Positions 41,501 through 49,128 of a DNA stretch of 64,000 nt are shown piece by piece (position 1 is the stretch's first letter; each line of letters starts with the position of its first letter). A program made the translations under genes and the position numbers. The stretch lies in the NCBI GenBank assembly GCA_019694575.1, contig JAIBBR010000005.1:17709-81708 (forward strand). Direction: 5' to 3'. The DNA is from Myxococcaceae bacterium. GTDB taxonomy: Bacteria > Myxococcota > Myxococcia > Myxococcales > Myxococcaceae. The notes beneath the pieces were generated by a model. It made no database searches and was not told the DNA's origin. It saw nothing but the letters and a program-made list of their open reading frames with translations.

Positions 41501-41546
41501 ACCGCAGCGTTAGGTTCAGTGCCGATAGCTTGCGGGAGGTAAAGAT

Positions 41547-43205
41547 CTACGCCCCCTTCTTCATTCGACTAACCAACGCATTCGCCACCCGAAACGAATT
41601 GGCGGCGATGGTCAGCGTCACCGGCACGCCGCCACTGCTGGGCAAAAAACTCCCGTCGACCACGTACAGGTTCTTCACCGAATGCGCGCGGCAGTCTTTG
41701 TCGAGCACGCTCTTGGCAGGGTCATGGCCGAAGCGGCAAGTGCCTCCCTGCAAAATGGTCGTCTCGCCCGCCACGCCCACCCGCTGCAAATGGTCGGGCT
41801 TCAAACCGGCGAGCACTTCTTCACCGCGTTCAACCAAAAAACGCGTCATCTTCAAGTCCAACGGGTGGCGCTTGATAGTGATGGCCGCCACCGGCAAACC
41901 AAACTTGTCTTTCACCTGGCTCTCGACGCTGACGTACGTGTCGGGGTTGGGCAGAAACTCGCCGTAAATCTCGAACTGCAAAATGCGTGAATCGCGGTAC
42001 TCGCGCAGTTTGTCTTTCAACGCCTTGCCAAAAATGCCGTCTTTGCCTTTTTTGGCGATGCCCACCGCCGCGAAAATGGGGTTGGGGTGCGTCCACATGA
42101 AGCCCAGCGTGCCCCCTTTTCGAAAGCCGAAGCGGTCGTCAGGCATCATGTAAAAATCTTGCAGGCTGCGGTTCACGAAGGGCGCGGTGTTCGCCACCCA
42201 CGGCTGCTCGGCCTTGCGCTGCTGCACGCGAAAAGTCGCGCGCGACTCTCCAAATGAGCTGAACACCAAGTTCTTACCCACCAAGCCGCTGTCATTGGCC
42301 AGCCCCTTGGGAAAACGCGAGGAGGTGGAATTCAAAAGCAACCGCGCGCTCTCTACCGCGGTGCACGAGACGACGATGATTTTCGCCGGCTGCTCGTGGG
42401 TGACGCCGTCTTTGTCGACGTACACCACGCTCTTCGCATTGCCCTTGGCATCGACGGTGACTTCTGTCGCCATGCAATAAGGGCGCACTTCTACCTTGCC
42501 GGTGGCGAGCGCCGCGGGAATCAGCGAAGCGTTGGTGCCGCTCTTCGCGTCGTGCTCACAGCCATAGCTGCCACACAGCGTGCAGTACGAGCAGCCCGCG
42601 CGGCCTTTGTACGGCTGCGACAAAATGCCCCGGGCGGTGGGTATCGAATGCCAGCCTAACCCTTTGCACACGGTGTCAATTTCTTTGGCGACGGGGTGCT
42701 CGCTCAAAGGAGGCAGCGGGTAATTCCGGCTCCGCGGTTCTAAATGGGGGTGCGGCACCGCGTTGCCCGACACGCCCATTTCTTCTTCGGCCTTGTCGTA
42801 GAACGGGGCCAAGTCTTGGTAGGCAATGGGCCAGTCGGCGAGTGAAGCGCCGGCCACGTCGCCCAGCTCGGAGCGCAACCGAAAATCAACCGGTTTGAAG
42901 CGGTAAAAATAACCGCTCATGTGCACCGTGCCGCCGCCCACGCAATTCGCTGTCCACGCTTCGTTGCTGCGCGAATACGGTTTGTCGGCTCCGTTGCGCC
43001 ACAGGTGCGGCTCGTCCCACGGCAGGGGCATGAAGAAATTGCGGCGGCTGTTCAGAATTTCGTCGTGCACGAAATCTTCGCGTTTGTAGTGAGCGCCTTT
43101 TTCCAACACCACCACCTTGAAGCCCGCGCGGCCAAGCTCGAGGGCCATCGGAGCGCCTCCCGCCCCACTGCCGACGATGCACACATCGACTGAATCGAGC
43201 GCCAT
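41547..43205 (-). CDS. GMC-family FAD-dependent oxidoreductase
   Basis: 552 residues from the ATG at 43205. The FAD-binding motif near the N-terminus is VCIVGSGAGGAPMALELGRAG, and GGGTVHMSG is the GMC signature. The C-terminal part ends with HDPAKSVLDKDCRAHSV, NLYVVDGSFLPSSGGVPVTL, typical of the GMC C-terminal domain with its His/Asn active site. A cysteine cluster C-S-Y-C-T-L-C-G-S-Y-G-C lies near residue 210, where FAD-glucose/gluconate dehydrogenase catalytic subunits carry Cys residues for an iron-sulfur centre. Substrate is unknown (sugar, alcohol or sterol). It is encoded 5 bases after the subunit 3-type gene, its likely partner. Confidence 0.85.
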   Translation of the reverse strand: MALDSVDVCIVGSGAGGAPMALELGRAGFKVVVLEKGAHYKREDFVHDEILNSRRNFFMPLPWDEPHLWRNGADKPYSRSNEAWTANCVGGGTVHMSGYFYRFKPVDFRLRSELGDVAGASLADWPIAYQDLAPFYDKAEEEMGVSGNAVPHPHLEPRSRNYPLPPLSEHPVAKEIDTVCKGLGWHSIPTARGILSQPYKGRAGCSYCTLCGSYGCEHDAKSGTNASLIPAALATGKVEVRPYCMATEVTVDAKGNAKSVVYVDKDGVTHEQPAKIIVVSCTAVESARLLLNSTSSRFPKGLANDSGLVGKNLVFSSFGESRATFRVQQRKAEQPWVANTAPFVNRSLQDFYMMPDDRFGFRKGGTLGFMWTHPNPIFAAVGIAKKGKDGIFGKALKDKLREYRDSRILQFEIYGEFLPNPDTYVSVESQVKDKFGLPVAAITIKRHPLDLKMTRFLVERGEEVLAGLKPDHLQRVGVAGETTILQGGTCRFGHDPAKSVLDKDCRAHSVKNLYVVDGSFLPSSGGVPVTLTIAANSFRVANALVSRMKKGA

Positions 43206-43210
43206 TTTTG

Positions 43211-43873
43211 TTAGCAACCTTTCCCGCCGCCGCACTTGAGCGAGTGCAGGTGGCCGATGCCGTTGTACCCAGGCGCGGGCTCTGACGCTTCGCGGCCCAC
43301 CAATTCGAAGCCGACCAGTTTCCAGCCCACCTGGTCTTTGTTGCCGCCATAAGAAGGGTCGCCCAAAAAACCTTCCATGGTGAGCGACATCAATATTTCG
43401 TACCAGCGCGCTTCGCCTGAACGCTCGTCGCTTTCTTTGAATATCGCCAAGAGCTCGTCTTGCTGCGCCGGCGTGGCTTGCGCGAAGCCCACTTTGAACA
43501 TGCGCTGTGCACGGCGCTCCAACGCACCCAAGCCCGGCACGAAATCGTCTTTCAGCTTTTTGATTTCGGGCGTCTGCAAAATGCGGTCAATGTATTCGGG
43601 CACGTTGGCGTCGAGGGCGCCTGGGTCTTCGTCTTTTGGCAATAGCCGGTCGACTGCCGCGCTGAGGGTGGCGTATTCCAAATGGGTAAAGGTCTTGTGC
43701 TTGCCCTCGGTGGTGGGTGCAGAGGGCTTCGCGGGCAAAGGAGACACCGCGGGCTCTTCTTTTTTGCATGCGCCTGTCCACAGCAGCACACCGCCACCGA
43801 AAAATGTGACGCGCCGCATGAAGACGCGCCGCGAGCCGTCGGGCAACACCGTCACCTTCGTCTTTTTGTTCAT
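43211..43873 (-). CDS. Gluconate 2-dehydrogenase subunit 3-type Tat lipoprotein
   Basis: 220 residues. The N-terminus holds a twin-arginine motif (SRRVFMRR) and a hydrophobic stretch ending in LLWTGAC, so it should be exported folded and lipidated. The mature domain matches small subunits of FAD dehydrogenase complexes: YATLSAAVDRLLPKDEDPGA, VPEYIDRIL and FLGDPSYGGNKDQVGWKLVG. In characterised complexes this gamma subunit carries the Tat signal for co-export of the GMC catalytic subunit, which has no signal of its own, as here. It ends in CGGGKGC. The expected cytochrome c subunit is not adjacent. Confidence 0.82.
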   Translation of the reverse strand: MNKKTKVTVLPDGSRRVFMRRVTFFGGGVLLWTGACKKEEPAVSPLPAKPSAPTTEGKHKTFTHLEYATLSAAVDRLLPKDEDPGALDANVPEYIDRILQTPEIKKLKDDFVPGLGALERRAQRMFKVGFAQATPAQQDELLAIFKESDERSGEARWYEILMSLTMEGFLGDPSYGGNKDQVGWKLVGFELVGREASEPAPGYNGIGHLHSLKCGGGKGC

Positions 43874-43991
43874 GGGAGTTCCTTAAGAGCATCGGACCAA
43901 GCCCGTGCAACTTCAACTTCCTTTGGCGACGCCAATACGAGGTACAATGCTGGCGCGACGCAGGGCCAACTGACCTTGAGGTGCACCTTTC

Positions 43992-45332
43992 ATGACACGA
44001 CTATTCTGGGCTGTGAGCGCAGGGCTCGCCTTTGCCATTGCTGCGTGTTCAGGCGGCAGCGGCGGCGATGGGGGTGTCGGCGGCGGCAAGGGTGGAGGCA
44101 CTGGCGGTTCGAGCGGCGGCGGCTACAACATTTATACCCTCGACCCGGCTGCGAAAGAGCCACGCTATTTGTCAGCGGCGGCCAACGGCAACCGCATTGG
44201 CGTGGCGTACTTTTCGATGGTGGGTGACGGCGGCGTGGCGATTCTGCCTGAAGACGGCGGCCCCGAAGCGGTGACCAATTACGACTTGTATTACTTGGAG
44301 TTCAACAACGGCACCGCCAGCGCGCGAGAGAAGATTGCCACCGTGCAGCGCGTGTACGGCGTATCGCTCGCGTTTCAAGCCAGTGGAGAACCAGCGGTGG
44401 CGTACTTGGGCGGCGGCAGCGACATGTCGGCGTACTGGTTTCAGAGCGACGCGGTGGTCTCTTTTCGCAATGGCGGCACGTGGACCACCGAAGTGGTTGC
44501 GACGCAAGGCAACGAAGCGAACTGTGGCAGCGCGGTGTCTGACCGCGGCTTCGTGGTGGGGCTTTTTCCCTCGCTCGTCTTCATCGGCAACACCGGGTAC
44601 TTGGCCTACCGCGATGGGCATGGCGGCCAGTTTCCCCAGCAAGACTGGGCGGCGTCAGACTTAGAGATTGCGACGCGCACCGGCGCCAATGCGTGGGCGA
44701 AGAATTGTTTGATTGCCGGCGGCGACAACAAGCAAGCCTGGGGTGGGCACAACAAGCTCATCAACGCCGGCGGCGCGTTGGCGATTACCAGCGACAAAAT
44801 TTTCGGGGGCGCCGACACCACCGCGAGCAACGTCATTTTCAACTACGTGCAGTCTGACGGTGGCTGGAGCTTGCCGCAGAGCGTGCTGCCGGTGGCCAAC
44901 ACCCAGTCGGGCCCCAGCCCCGCGTGGGACAGCCAAGAAAAATTTGGCATTGCCACCATCAACAAATCGACCGGCGAGCTGTACATGCTCACCAGCGCCA
45001 ATGGCCGCAATTGGTCTTCGCCTGACCCGGTGTACGCGGCAGGTTCAGGTGGTTGGTACCCGTCGCTCGCGTGGGACCCGGTGTACCACGAGCCGGCCAT
45101 TGCCTTTTACATCTGCGACACGCGCGCCGGGCAGAACGAAGGCTTCTGCCCCGCGGCCGATGACAAATTGGTCGTCACTCAGCGCAACGCGAGTGTGGGC
45201 AACTGGCGTGAAGAAGACGTCGACCTCGAAGGCGGCGTGCAGACGCAGCTGGGTTTCTTCGCCAGCGGCAAGCGTTGGTTGGTTTACCGCGACCCGCGCA
45301 GTGGCGCGGTGAAGGCGGCGACTGAGAAATGA
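43992..45332 (+). CDS. Lipoprotein with Gly-rich linker and beta-propeller-like body
   Basis: 446 residues; GAGGTG lies about 9 bases before the ATG. The lipobox is FAIAAC, followed by a short Gly/Ser linker (SGGSGGDGGVGGGKGGGTGG). The body has repeated strand patterns (RIGVAYFSMVGDGG, GYLAYRDGHGGQFP, FGIATINKSTGELYMLTSAN, NWSSPDPVYAAGSGGWYPSL, AWDPVYHEPAIAFYICDT) that suggest a sialidase-like propeller without clear Asp boxes. Its stop overlaps the start of the 45329 gene (ATGA). A surface or periplasmic binding role is likely; no enzyme motif was recognised. Confidence 0.66.
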   Translation: MTRLFWAVSAGLAFAIAACSGGSGGDGGVGGGKGGGTGGSSGGGYNIYTLDPAAKEPRYLSAAANGNRIGVAYFSMVGDGGVAILPEDGGPEAVTNYDLYYLEFNNGTASAREKIATVQRVYGVSLAFQASGEPAVAYLGGGSDMSAYWFQSDAVVSFRNGGTWTTEVVATQGNEANCGSAVSDRGFVVGLFPSLVFIGNTGYLAYRDGHGGQFPQQDWAASDLEIATRTGANAWAKNCLIAGGDNKQAWGGHNKLINAGGALAITSDKIFGGADTTASNVIFNYVQSDGGWSLPQSVLPVANTQSGPSPAWDSQEKFGIATINKSTGELYMLTSANGRNWSSPDPVYAAGSGGWYPSLAWDPVYHEPAIAFYICDTRAGQNEGFCPAADDKLVVTQRNASVGNWREEDVDLEGGVQTQLGFFASGKRWLVYRDPRSGAVKAATEK

Positions 45333-45832
45333 AAAAGCGCGGGTGGGCAGGGGTGTGGGCCGCAGCGCTGCTCGCGAGCAGCTGCGCCGTCGACAACGGC
45401 CTCGGTGGTAGCCTGGGCGAAGTGTTTCCGCTCGATGTCTCGCGCGTCGAGGTGTACCGCAACGACGAAGCGCTGCAGGTGACGTACTACCGAAACCGCG
45501 GCGTCTTCTTAGACGTGGTGGTGCGCGTGGCGGTGGCGCTCAAAGACGTCGACTTGAAGCCCGGCAACAAAGTGGTGCTCGAAGGCGAGTACGCGCCGTT
45601 TCACCCTCGCACGTCGGTGACCCATGCACCGGGTGGCGAGCCAGTGCGCGCGTTGCCTCCTGTGCAGAAGGGCGAGTTGACGCTCTCGGGCGGAGGGCCG
45701 GTTGGCACCCTCACCACCGGCAGCTTTTCGATGCTCTTTGCTGCTGAAGGTGGAGACTTGGGCGGTGGCCGTACGTTGAACGGCTCGTTCAATGCGATGG
45801 CCGTTGATGCGGGTTTCGGCCCGTTGCCGTAA
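45329..45832 (+). CDS. Small lipoprotein coupled to the 43992 gene
   Basis: 167 residues. The ATG overlaps the preceding stop (ATGA), so the two are translationally coupled. The signal MKKRGWAGVWAAALLASSC ends in a lipobox (LASSC). The mature domain is beta-rich (VSRVEVYRNDEALQVTYYRN, FLDVVVRVAVALKDVDL, KVVLEGEY) and ends in a Gly-rich stretch. No family is recognised; probably a partner of the propeller-like lipoprotein encoded just upstream. Confidence 0.68.
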   Translation: MKKRGWAGVWAAALLASSCAVDNGLGGSLGEVFPLDVSRVEVYRNDEALQVTYYRNRGVFLDVVVRVAVALKDVDLKPGNKVVLEGEYAPFHPRTSVTHAPGGEPVRALPPVQKGELTLSGGGPVGTLTTGSFSMLFAAEGGDLGGGRTLNGSFNAMAVDAGFGPLP

Positions 45833-45849
45833 TTGCGACAAGCAGCCCA

Positions 45850-46716
45850 TCACTGCGTCTGCAGTTTGAGCGTCAGTGCGAGCAAGTGACTTTTGTTGCC
45901 GCCGATTTCATAGCGGTAGCCGAAGTCGAGGCCGCTGCCTTCGATGAACACGCCGATGCCCATGCCAATCGACTGGGTGTGCAAGATGCCGTCCCAGCTG
46001 TAGCCGAAGCGCAAGGGTATGAGGCCGCCGGCGATGTACTCGGCGCCTCCGGCCGCGGCCCAGCGCACGCCTTGCTCGGCCGTGCTCAAGTCGGCCCGGC
46101 CTTCGGCGCAGGCTGAGAACATGCCGAAGTTCACCGCGGCTCCGAATGACAAGAAGCGGGGTATGTCGGCGTTGCGCACGTCAATCAGGTTGTGGCCCGA
46201 AAACGAGAGCGACAGAAAGTCGAGCGGCTTCACCATCAGGCCTGCGTTCATGGTGACTGAATTGGTGTTGCTCGCACCGGTAATCAACTGGTGCTGTACC
46301 GACAAGCCAATGTGCACCACCTCGCCAAAGGGAATCGACAGCGCGGCTGTCGACAAGTGCGCGGTGCGCTGCGTGTCGTCGCGGCCCAACGTCACCAGGT
46401 GATAGGCGATGCCGGCGGCGACTTCGGTGCTGGCGCTGTCGGCGAGCGCCACGGTGCCGAAGCCGAACCCTTGGGTGATGTCCCAGCTGCCTGAGAGCTC
46501 GAGCTGGTAGCGTTTGTAGAGGCTCAATGCTGCTGGGTTACCGCTGACCGCTTCAGCGCCGTAGCCGAGAGGCCGGTAGGCGCCGCCCATGCCCACGTTT
46601 CGCGCGTGCATCAAGTCTTGCAGTGACGGCGGTTGGGCGGTGACTTGCGCCCAGGCGGTGGCCGACGTGAGTAAGAGGAGCAGCGCGGGGCGCATTCGAA
46701 AGCCAGGAAATAGCAT
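45850..46716 (-). CDS. Outer-membrane beta-barrel protein, PorV/FadL-like
   Basis: 288 residues from the ATG at 46716 (ATG at 46695 is an alternative giving MRPALLLLLTSATAWAQ). After the signal comes HARNVGMGGAYRPLGYGAEA, then SGNPAALSLYKRYQLELSGS, the 'M-G-G-A ... N-P-A-A-L' opening of PorV/PorQ and FadL-type long barrels. Amphipathic strands alternate throughout (EVAAGIAYHLVTLG, VHIGLSVQHQLITG, LDFGYRYEIGG), and the protein ends in a short strand LALTLKLQTQ. It is convergent with the 45329 gene, with 17 bases between. Cargo or role unknown. Confidence 0.75.
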   Translation of the reverse strand: MLFPGFRMRPALLLLLTSATAWAQVTAQPPSLQDLMHARNVGMGGAYRPLGYGAEAVSGNPAALSLYKRYQLELSGSWDITQGFGFGTVALADSASTEVAAGIAYHLVTLGRDDTQRTAHLSTAALSIPFGEVVHIGLSVQHQLITGASNTNSVTMNAGLMVKPLDFLSLSFSGHNLIDVRNADIPRFLSFGAAVNFGMFSACAEGRADLSTAEQGVRWAAAGGAEYIAGGLIPLRFGYSWDGILHTQSIGMGIGVFIEGSGLDFGYRYEIGGNKSHLLALTLKLQTQ

Positions 46717-46828
46717 GGGTTTGCAACAACGTTTATTTTCACTGCAACGGTTCGCAGTGGGTTACGTCTTGCGAGTCGTAGGCTTGTTGTTTCGTAGTGA
46801 ACCCCTCACCAGTAGATGGAGATTCCCC

Positions 46829-47116
46829 TTGAAGAAGCTTTTTGTTTTGGCGGCTTTGGTTGTGACGGCTGTGGGTTGTGGCAGCGCAGGTGCGAACAAT
46901 GTTGAAGCGTGCAAGCGCTTTTTGACGGCCTCGAAGTGCGGCTCGGTAGACATCAGCAGCAGCTTCTCGTGCGACAGCTACGCGAACACCTCCTGCGATA
47001 TCAGCAGCTATTTCGACTGCGCGAGCAGCCACTATGTGTGCAGTAACGGCCAGTACGACTCGGCCAAAATACAGAGCTTCGCCGCTGATTGCGCAGCCAA
47101 AGCGACCTGCAAGTAA
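46829..47116 (+). CDS. Small Cys-rich lipoprotein with TTG start
   Basis: 95 residues from a TTG at 46829, supported by TGGAG 7 bases upstream and by the signal LKKLFVLAALVVTAVGC directly behind it; upstream in-frame codons have no signal. The mature protein has eight cysteines besides the lipid-bearing one, in short spacings (EACKRFLTASKC, FSCDSYANTSC, FDCASSHYVC), suggesting a small disulfide-stabilised domain. No family is recognised. A strong hairpin follows. Confidence 0.66.
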   Translation: MKKLFVLAALVVTAVGCGSAGANNVEACKRFLTASKCGSVDISSSFSCDSYANTSCDISSYFDCASSHYVCSNGQYDSAKIQSFAADCAAKATCK

Positions 47117-47149
47117 CAACCGCTCCACGGTTGCAGTGAAGTCAAAAGT

Positions 47150-47188
47150 CACGGCGTCACCGGACCGGCTCCGGAGGCGCCGTGTTTT
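47150..47188 (+). terminator. Two-tier hairpin terminator before galU
   Basis: CACGGCG (47150-47156) pairs with CGCCGTG (47178-47184), and inside it CCGGA (47160-47164) pairs with TCCGG (47170-47174). TTTT follows at 47185-47188. It separates the small lipoprotein gene from galU. Confidence 0.8.
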
Positions 47189-47234
47189 GTCTTGCCCGGT
47201 GACAAATTCACCCTGGTTGGTAGATACCTACGCC

Positions 47235-48113
47235 ATGGCTGACCAAGGTTTGAGACGCGTCATCGTACCCGCGGCTGGTTTGGGCACGCGGTTTCTGCCG
47301 GCTACCAAAGCCATTCCCAAAGAGATGTTGCCCATCGTCGACAAACCGACGCTGCAATACATCGTCGAAGAAGCGGTGGCGGCGGGCGTGAAAGACGTGG
47401 TGCTCGTCAATGGGCGCGGCAAGTCGTCGATTGAAGACCACTTCGACGTGGGCTTCGAATTGGAAACCACGTTGAGCGAGCGCAAGAAAACCAGCGACGT
47501 CGACATGCTGCGCGCCATTTCGAAAATGGTGAACCTGGTGTCGGTGCGTCAGAAGCACCCGCTCGGGCTCGGCCACGCGGTGCTGTGCGGCAAGCCGGTC
47601 ATCGGCAACGAGCCATTTGGCGTAATGCTCGGCGACGACATGGTCGACTCTGAAGTGCCGGCGATTTTGCAGCTCTGGAAGGCGTTTCAAAAACACCAGC
47701 AGGCGGTGATTGCACTGATGGAAGTGCCGGCCAGCGAAACCCACCTCTACGGCATCGCCGCGGGTGAAAAAATCGATGAGCGGACCATTCGCATCACCCA
47801 CATTGTCGAGAAGCCAAAGTCGAACCCACCTTCGAACTTGGCGGTGATTGGCCGCTACGTGTTGCCTCCGCGCATTTTTGATTATTTAGAGACGCAAGAG
47901 CGTGGCGTGGGTGGCGAAATTCAGCTCACCGACTCGCTTGCCAAATTGCAGCAAAGTGAAGGGTTGCTCGGTTACCGCTTCGACGGCATTCGTCACGATG
48001 CGGGCGACAAGTTCGGCTATTTGAAGGCCAATATTGCTTACGCGTTGAAGCGGCCCGAATTGAAAGCGCAGCTGCTCAAATACTTCAAAGAAGTGCTCGA
48101 GGCGAAGGCATGA
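47235..48113 (+). CDS. galU: UTP-glucose-1-phosphate uridylyltransferase
   Basis: 292 residues from the ATG at 47235 (the frame is open further up; family length and MADQGLRRVIVPAAGLG fix the start). It makes UDP-glucose from UTP and glucose-1-phosphate in the cytoplasm, feeding polysaccharide and envelope sugar synthesis. The nucleotide-binding signature is AAGLGTRFLPATKAIPKEML at residues 12-31, followed by KPTLQYIVEEAVAAG, VLVNGRGKSSIEDHFD and FGVMLGDDMVDS. C-terminal VGGEIQLTDSLA is typical of GalU. Its stop overlaps the start of the following unknown gene. Confidence 0.94.
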   Translation: MADQGLRRVIVPAAGLGTRFLPATKAIPKEMLPIVDKPTLQYIVEEAVAAGVKDVVLVNGRGKSSIEDHFDVGFELETTLSERKKTSDVDMLRAISKMVNLVSVRQKHPLGLGHAVLCGKPVIGNEPFGVMLGDDMVDSEVPAILQLWKAFQKHQQAVIALMEVPASETHLYGIAAGEKIDERTIRITHIVEKPKSNPPSNLAVIGRYVLPPRIFDYLETQERGVGGEIQLTDSLAKLQQSEGLLGYRFDGIRHDAGDKFGYLKANIAYALKRPELKAQLLKYFKEVLEAKA

Positions 48114-48838
48114 AGGCCTTTGCGCTGGGGCTGGTGCTCGCTTACGTGCTGCCGTCGTATTCGATTCTCAAACGCACCGCGAGTGGCCGCGATGACTTGG
48201 GCCTCACCACGCTTAAGGTTGAAGGCGCCGCCAACCTTTCACCTGCCTTGGGTAAAGAAGTCGCTGAAGCGTTGGGCGTGGCGTACAGCGGTGGTGAGTG
48301 GGTGCTCGACGCGCAAGTGACGATGAAGTTGCCGGGGCGTTGCCGTTTGCAGCTCTCGTCGCCTGAAAGCACCAAGAGCGTGGCCGCGGTGTGGAGTAAC
48401 GGCAAGAAGCGTGTCGAAGGCGGCAGTTTCCCCGCGTTGATGGTGGCGGTCGAAGAAATCTGCGCCACTTTGGCGTTGCGCGGCGCGGGAGAAGGCGAAT
48501 CGCGCGTGGCGTTGGAAAAACATTTGGCGGTGCTGAAGGTCGACACCAGCAAGACGTGGCTCGGCCGCTTTGCCAACACCGTGGCGTACGGGGTGGGCGT
48601 GAAGCAGCCGGGGGCCGCGCAGTTTTGGGTGTACAAAGACGGCTTCTTGCCGGCGCGGGTGATGTTTAGTGACGCCCAAGGTACCGCGTGGGACGTGCAG
48701 TTTCTCGACTACTCGGGCCAAGCCACTTCAGAGTGGTTTCCCCGTGTGTTTGAAGTGCATCAAGGCAATGAAGTGCCGTTGAAGGTGACCGCGCTTAAAG
48801 CTGACGCCAAGCCGAAGCTCGACGACTCGGCTTTTTGA
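48110..48838 (+). CDS. Exported protein coupled to galU, function unknown
   Basis: 242 residues; the ATG overlaps the galU stop (ATGA). A hydrophobic N-terminus (MKAFALGLVLAYVLPSYSIL) looks like an uncleaved or weak signal. The mature part has an amphipathic beta-rich pattern (LGLTTLKVEGAANLSP, WVLDAQVTMKLPGRCRL, AQFWVYKDGFLPARVMFS, WDVQFLDYSGQATSEWFP). The last segment, describing a residue- and charge-matched sheet, recalls LolA/LppX-like lipid-binding half-barrels, but the match is only impressionistic. Coupling to galU hints at a link with envelope sugar supply. Confidence 0.65.
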   Translation: MKAFALGLVLAYVLPSYSILKRTASGRDDLGLTTLKVEGAANLSPALGKEVAEALGVAYSGGEWVLDAQVTMKLPGRCRLQLSSPESTKSVAAVWSNGKKRVEGGSFPALMVAVEEICATLALRGAGEGESRVALEKHLAVLKVDTSKTWLGRFANTVAYGVGVKQPGAAQFWVYKDGFLPARVMFSDAQGTAWDVQFLDYSGQATSEWFPRVFEVHQGNEVPLKVTALKADAKPKLDDSAF

Positions 48839-49128
48839 GTTGGCTTTGAGTGAGCAGGCGGGCGAATTGCGCGCCTTGGTTGCCGTGTTGCTTCTTTGCG
48901 CGGGTGATTTTGGGGCCGGTTCGCGGTCAAGGGCCTGAAGTGTGAGCCAAAAGTGAAAAACTTTTCATGGTTTGGCACCCAGTGCGTGTCGAGACCTCGT
49001 TTTTCGGTTCAACGACAGTCGCAAGCACCCAAGAAACTGACGCGTGACGTTTGAATGCTTCGTCCCATTGAAGCCAACCACGTTTCCCGTTGAATGCTTC
49101 GGTGCCGTCACTGCGCTATAGCGTGCCG

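Noticed and set aside
41489..41538. Hairpin CTCCCGC/GCGGGAG between the toxin-like and GMC genes
   Set aside because: Seven-base stem with a 36-base loop and no T-tract; could be chance in GC-rich sequence.
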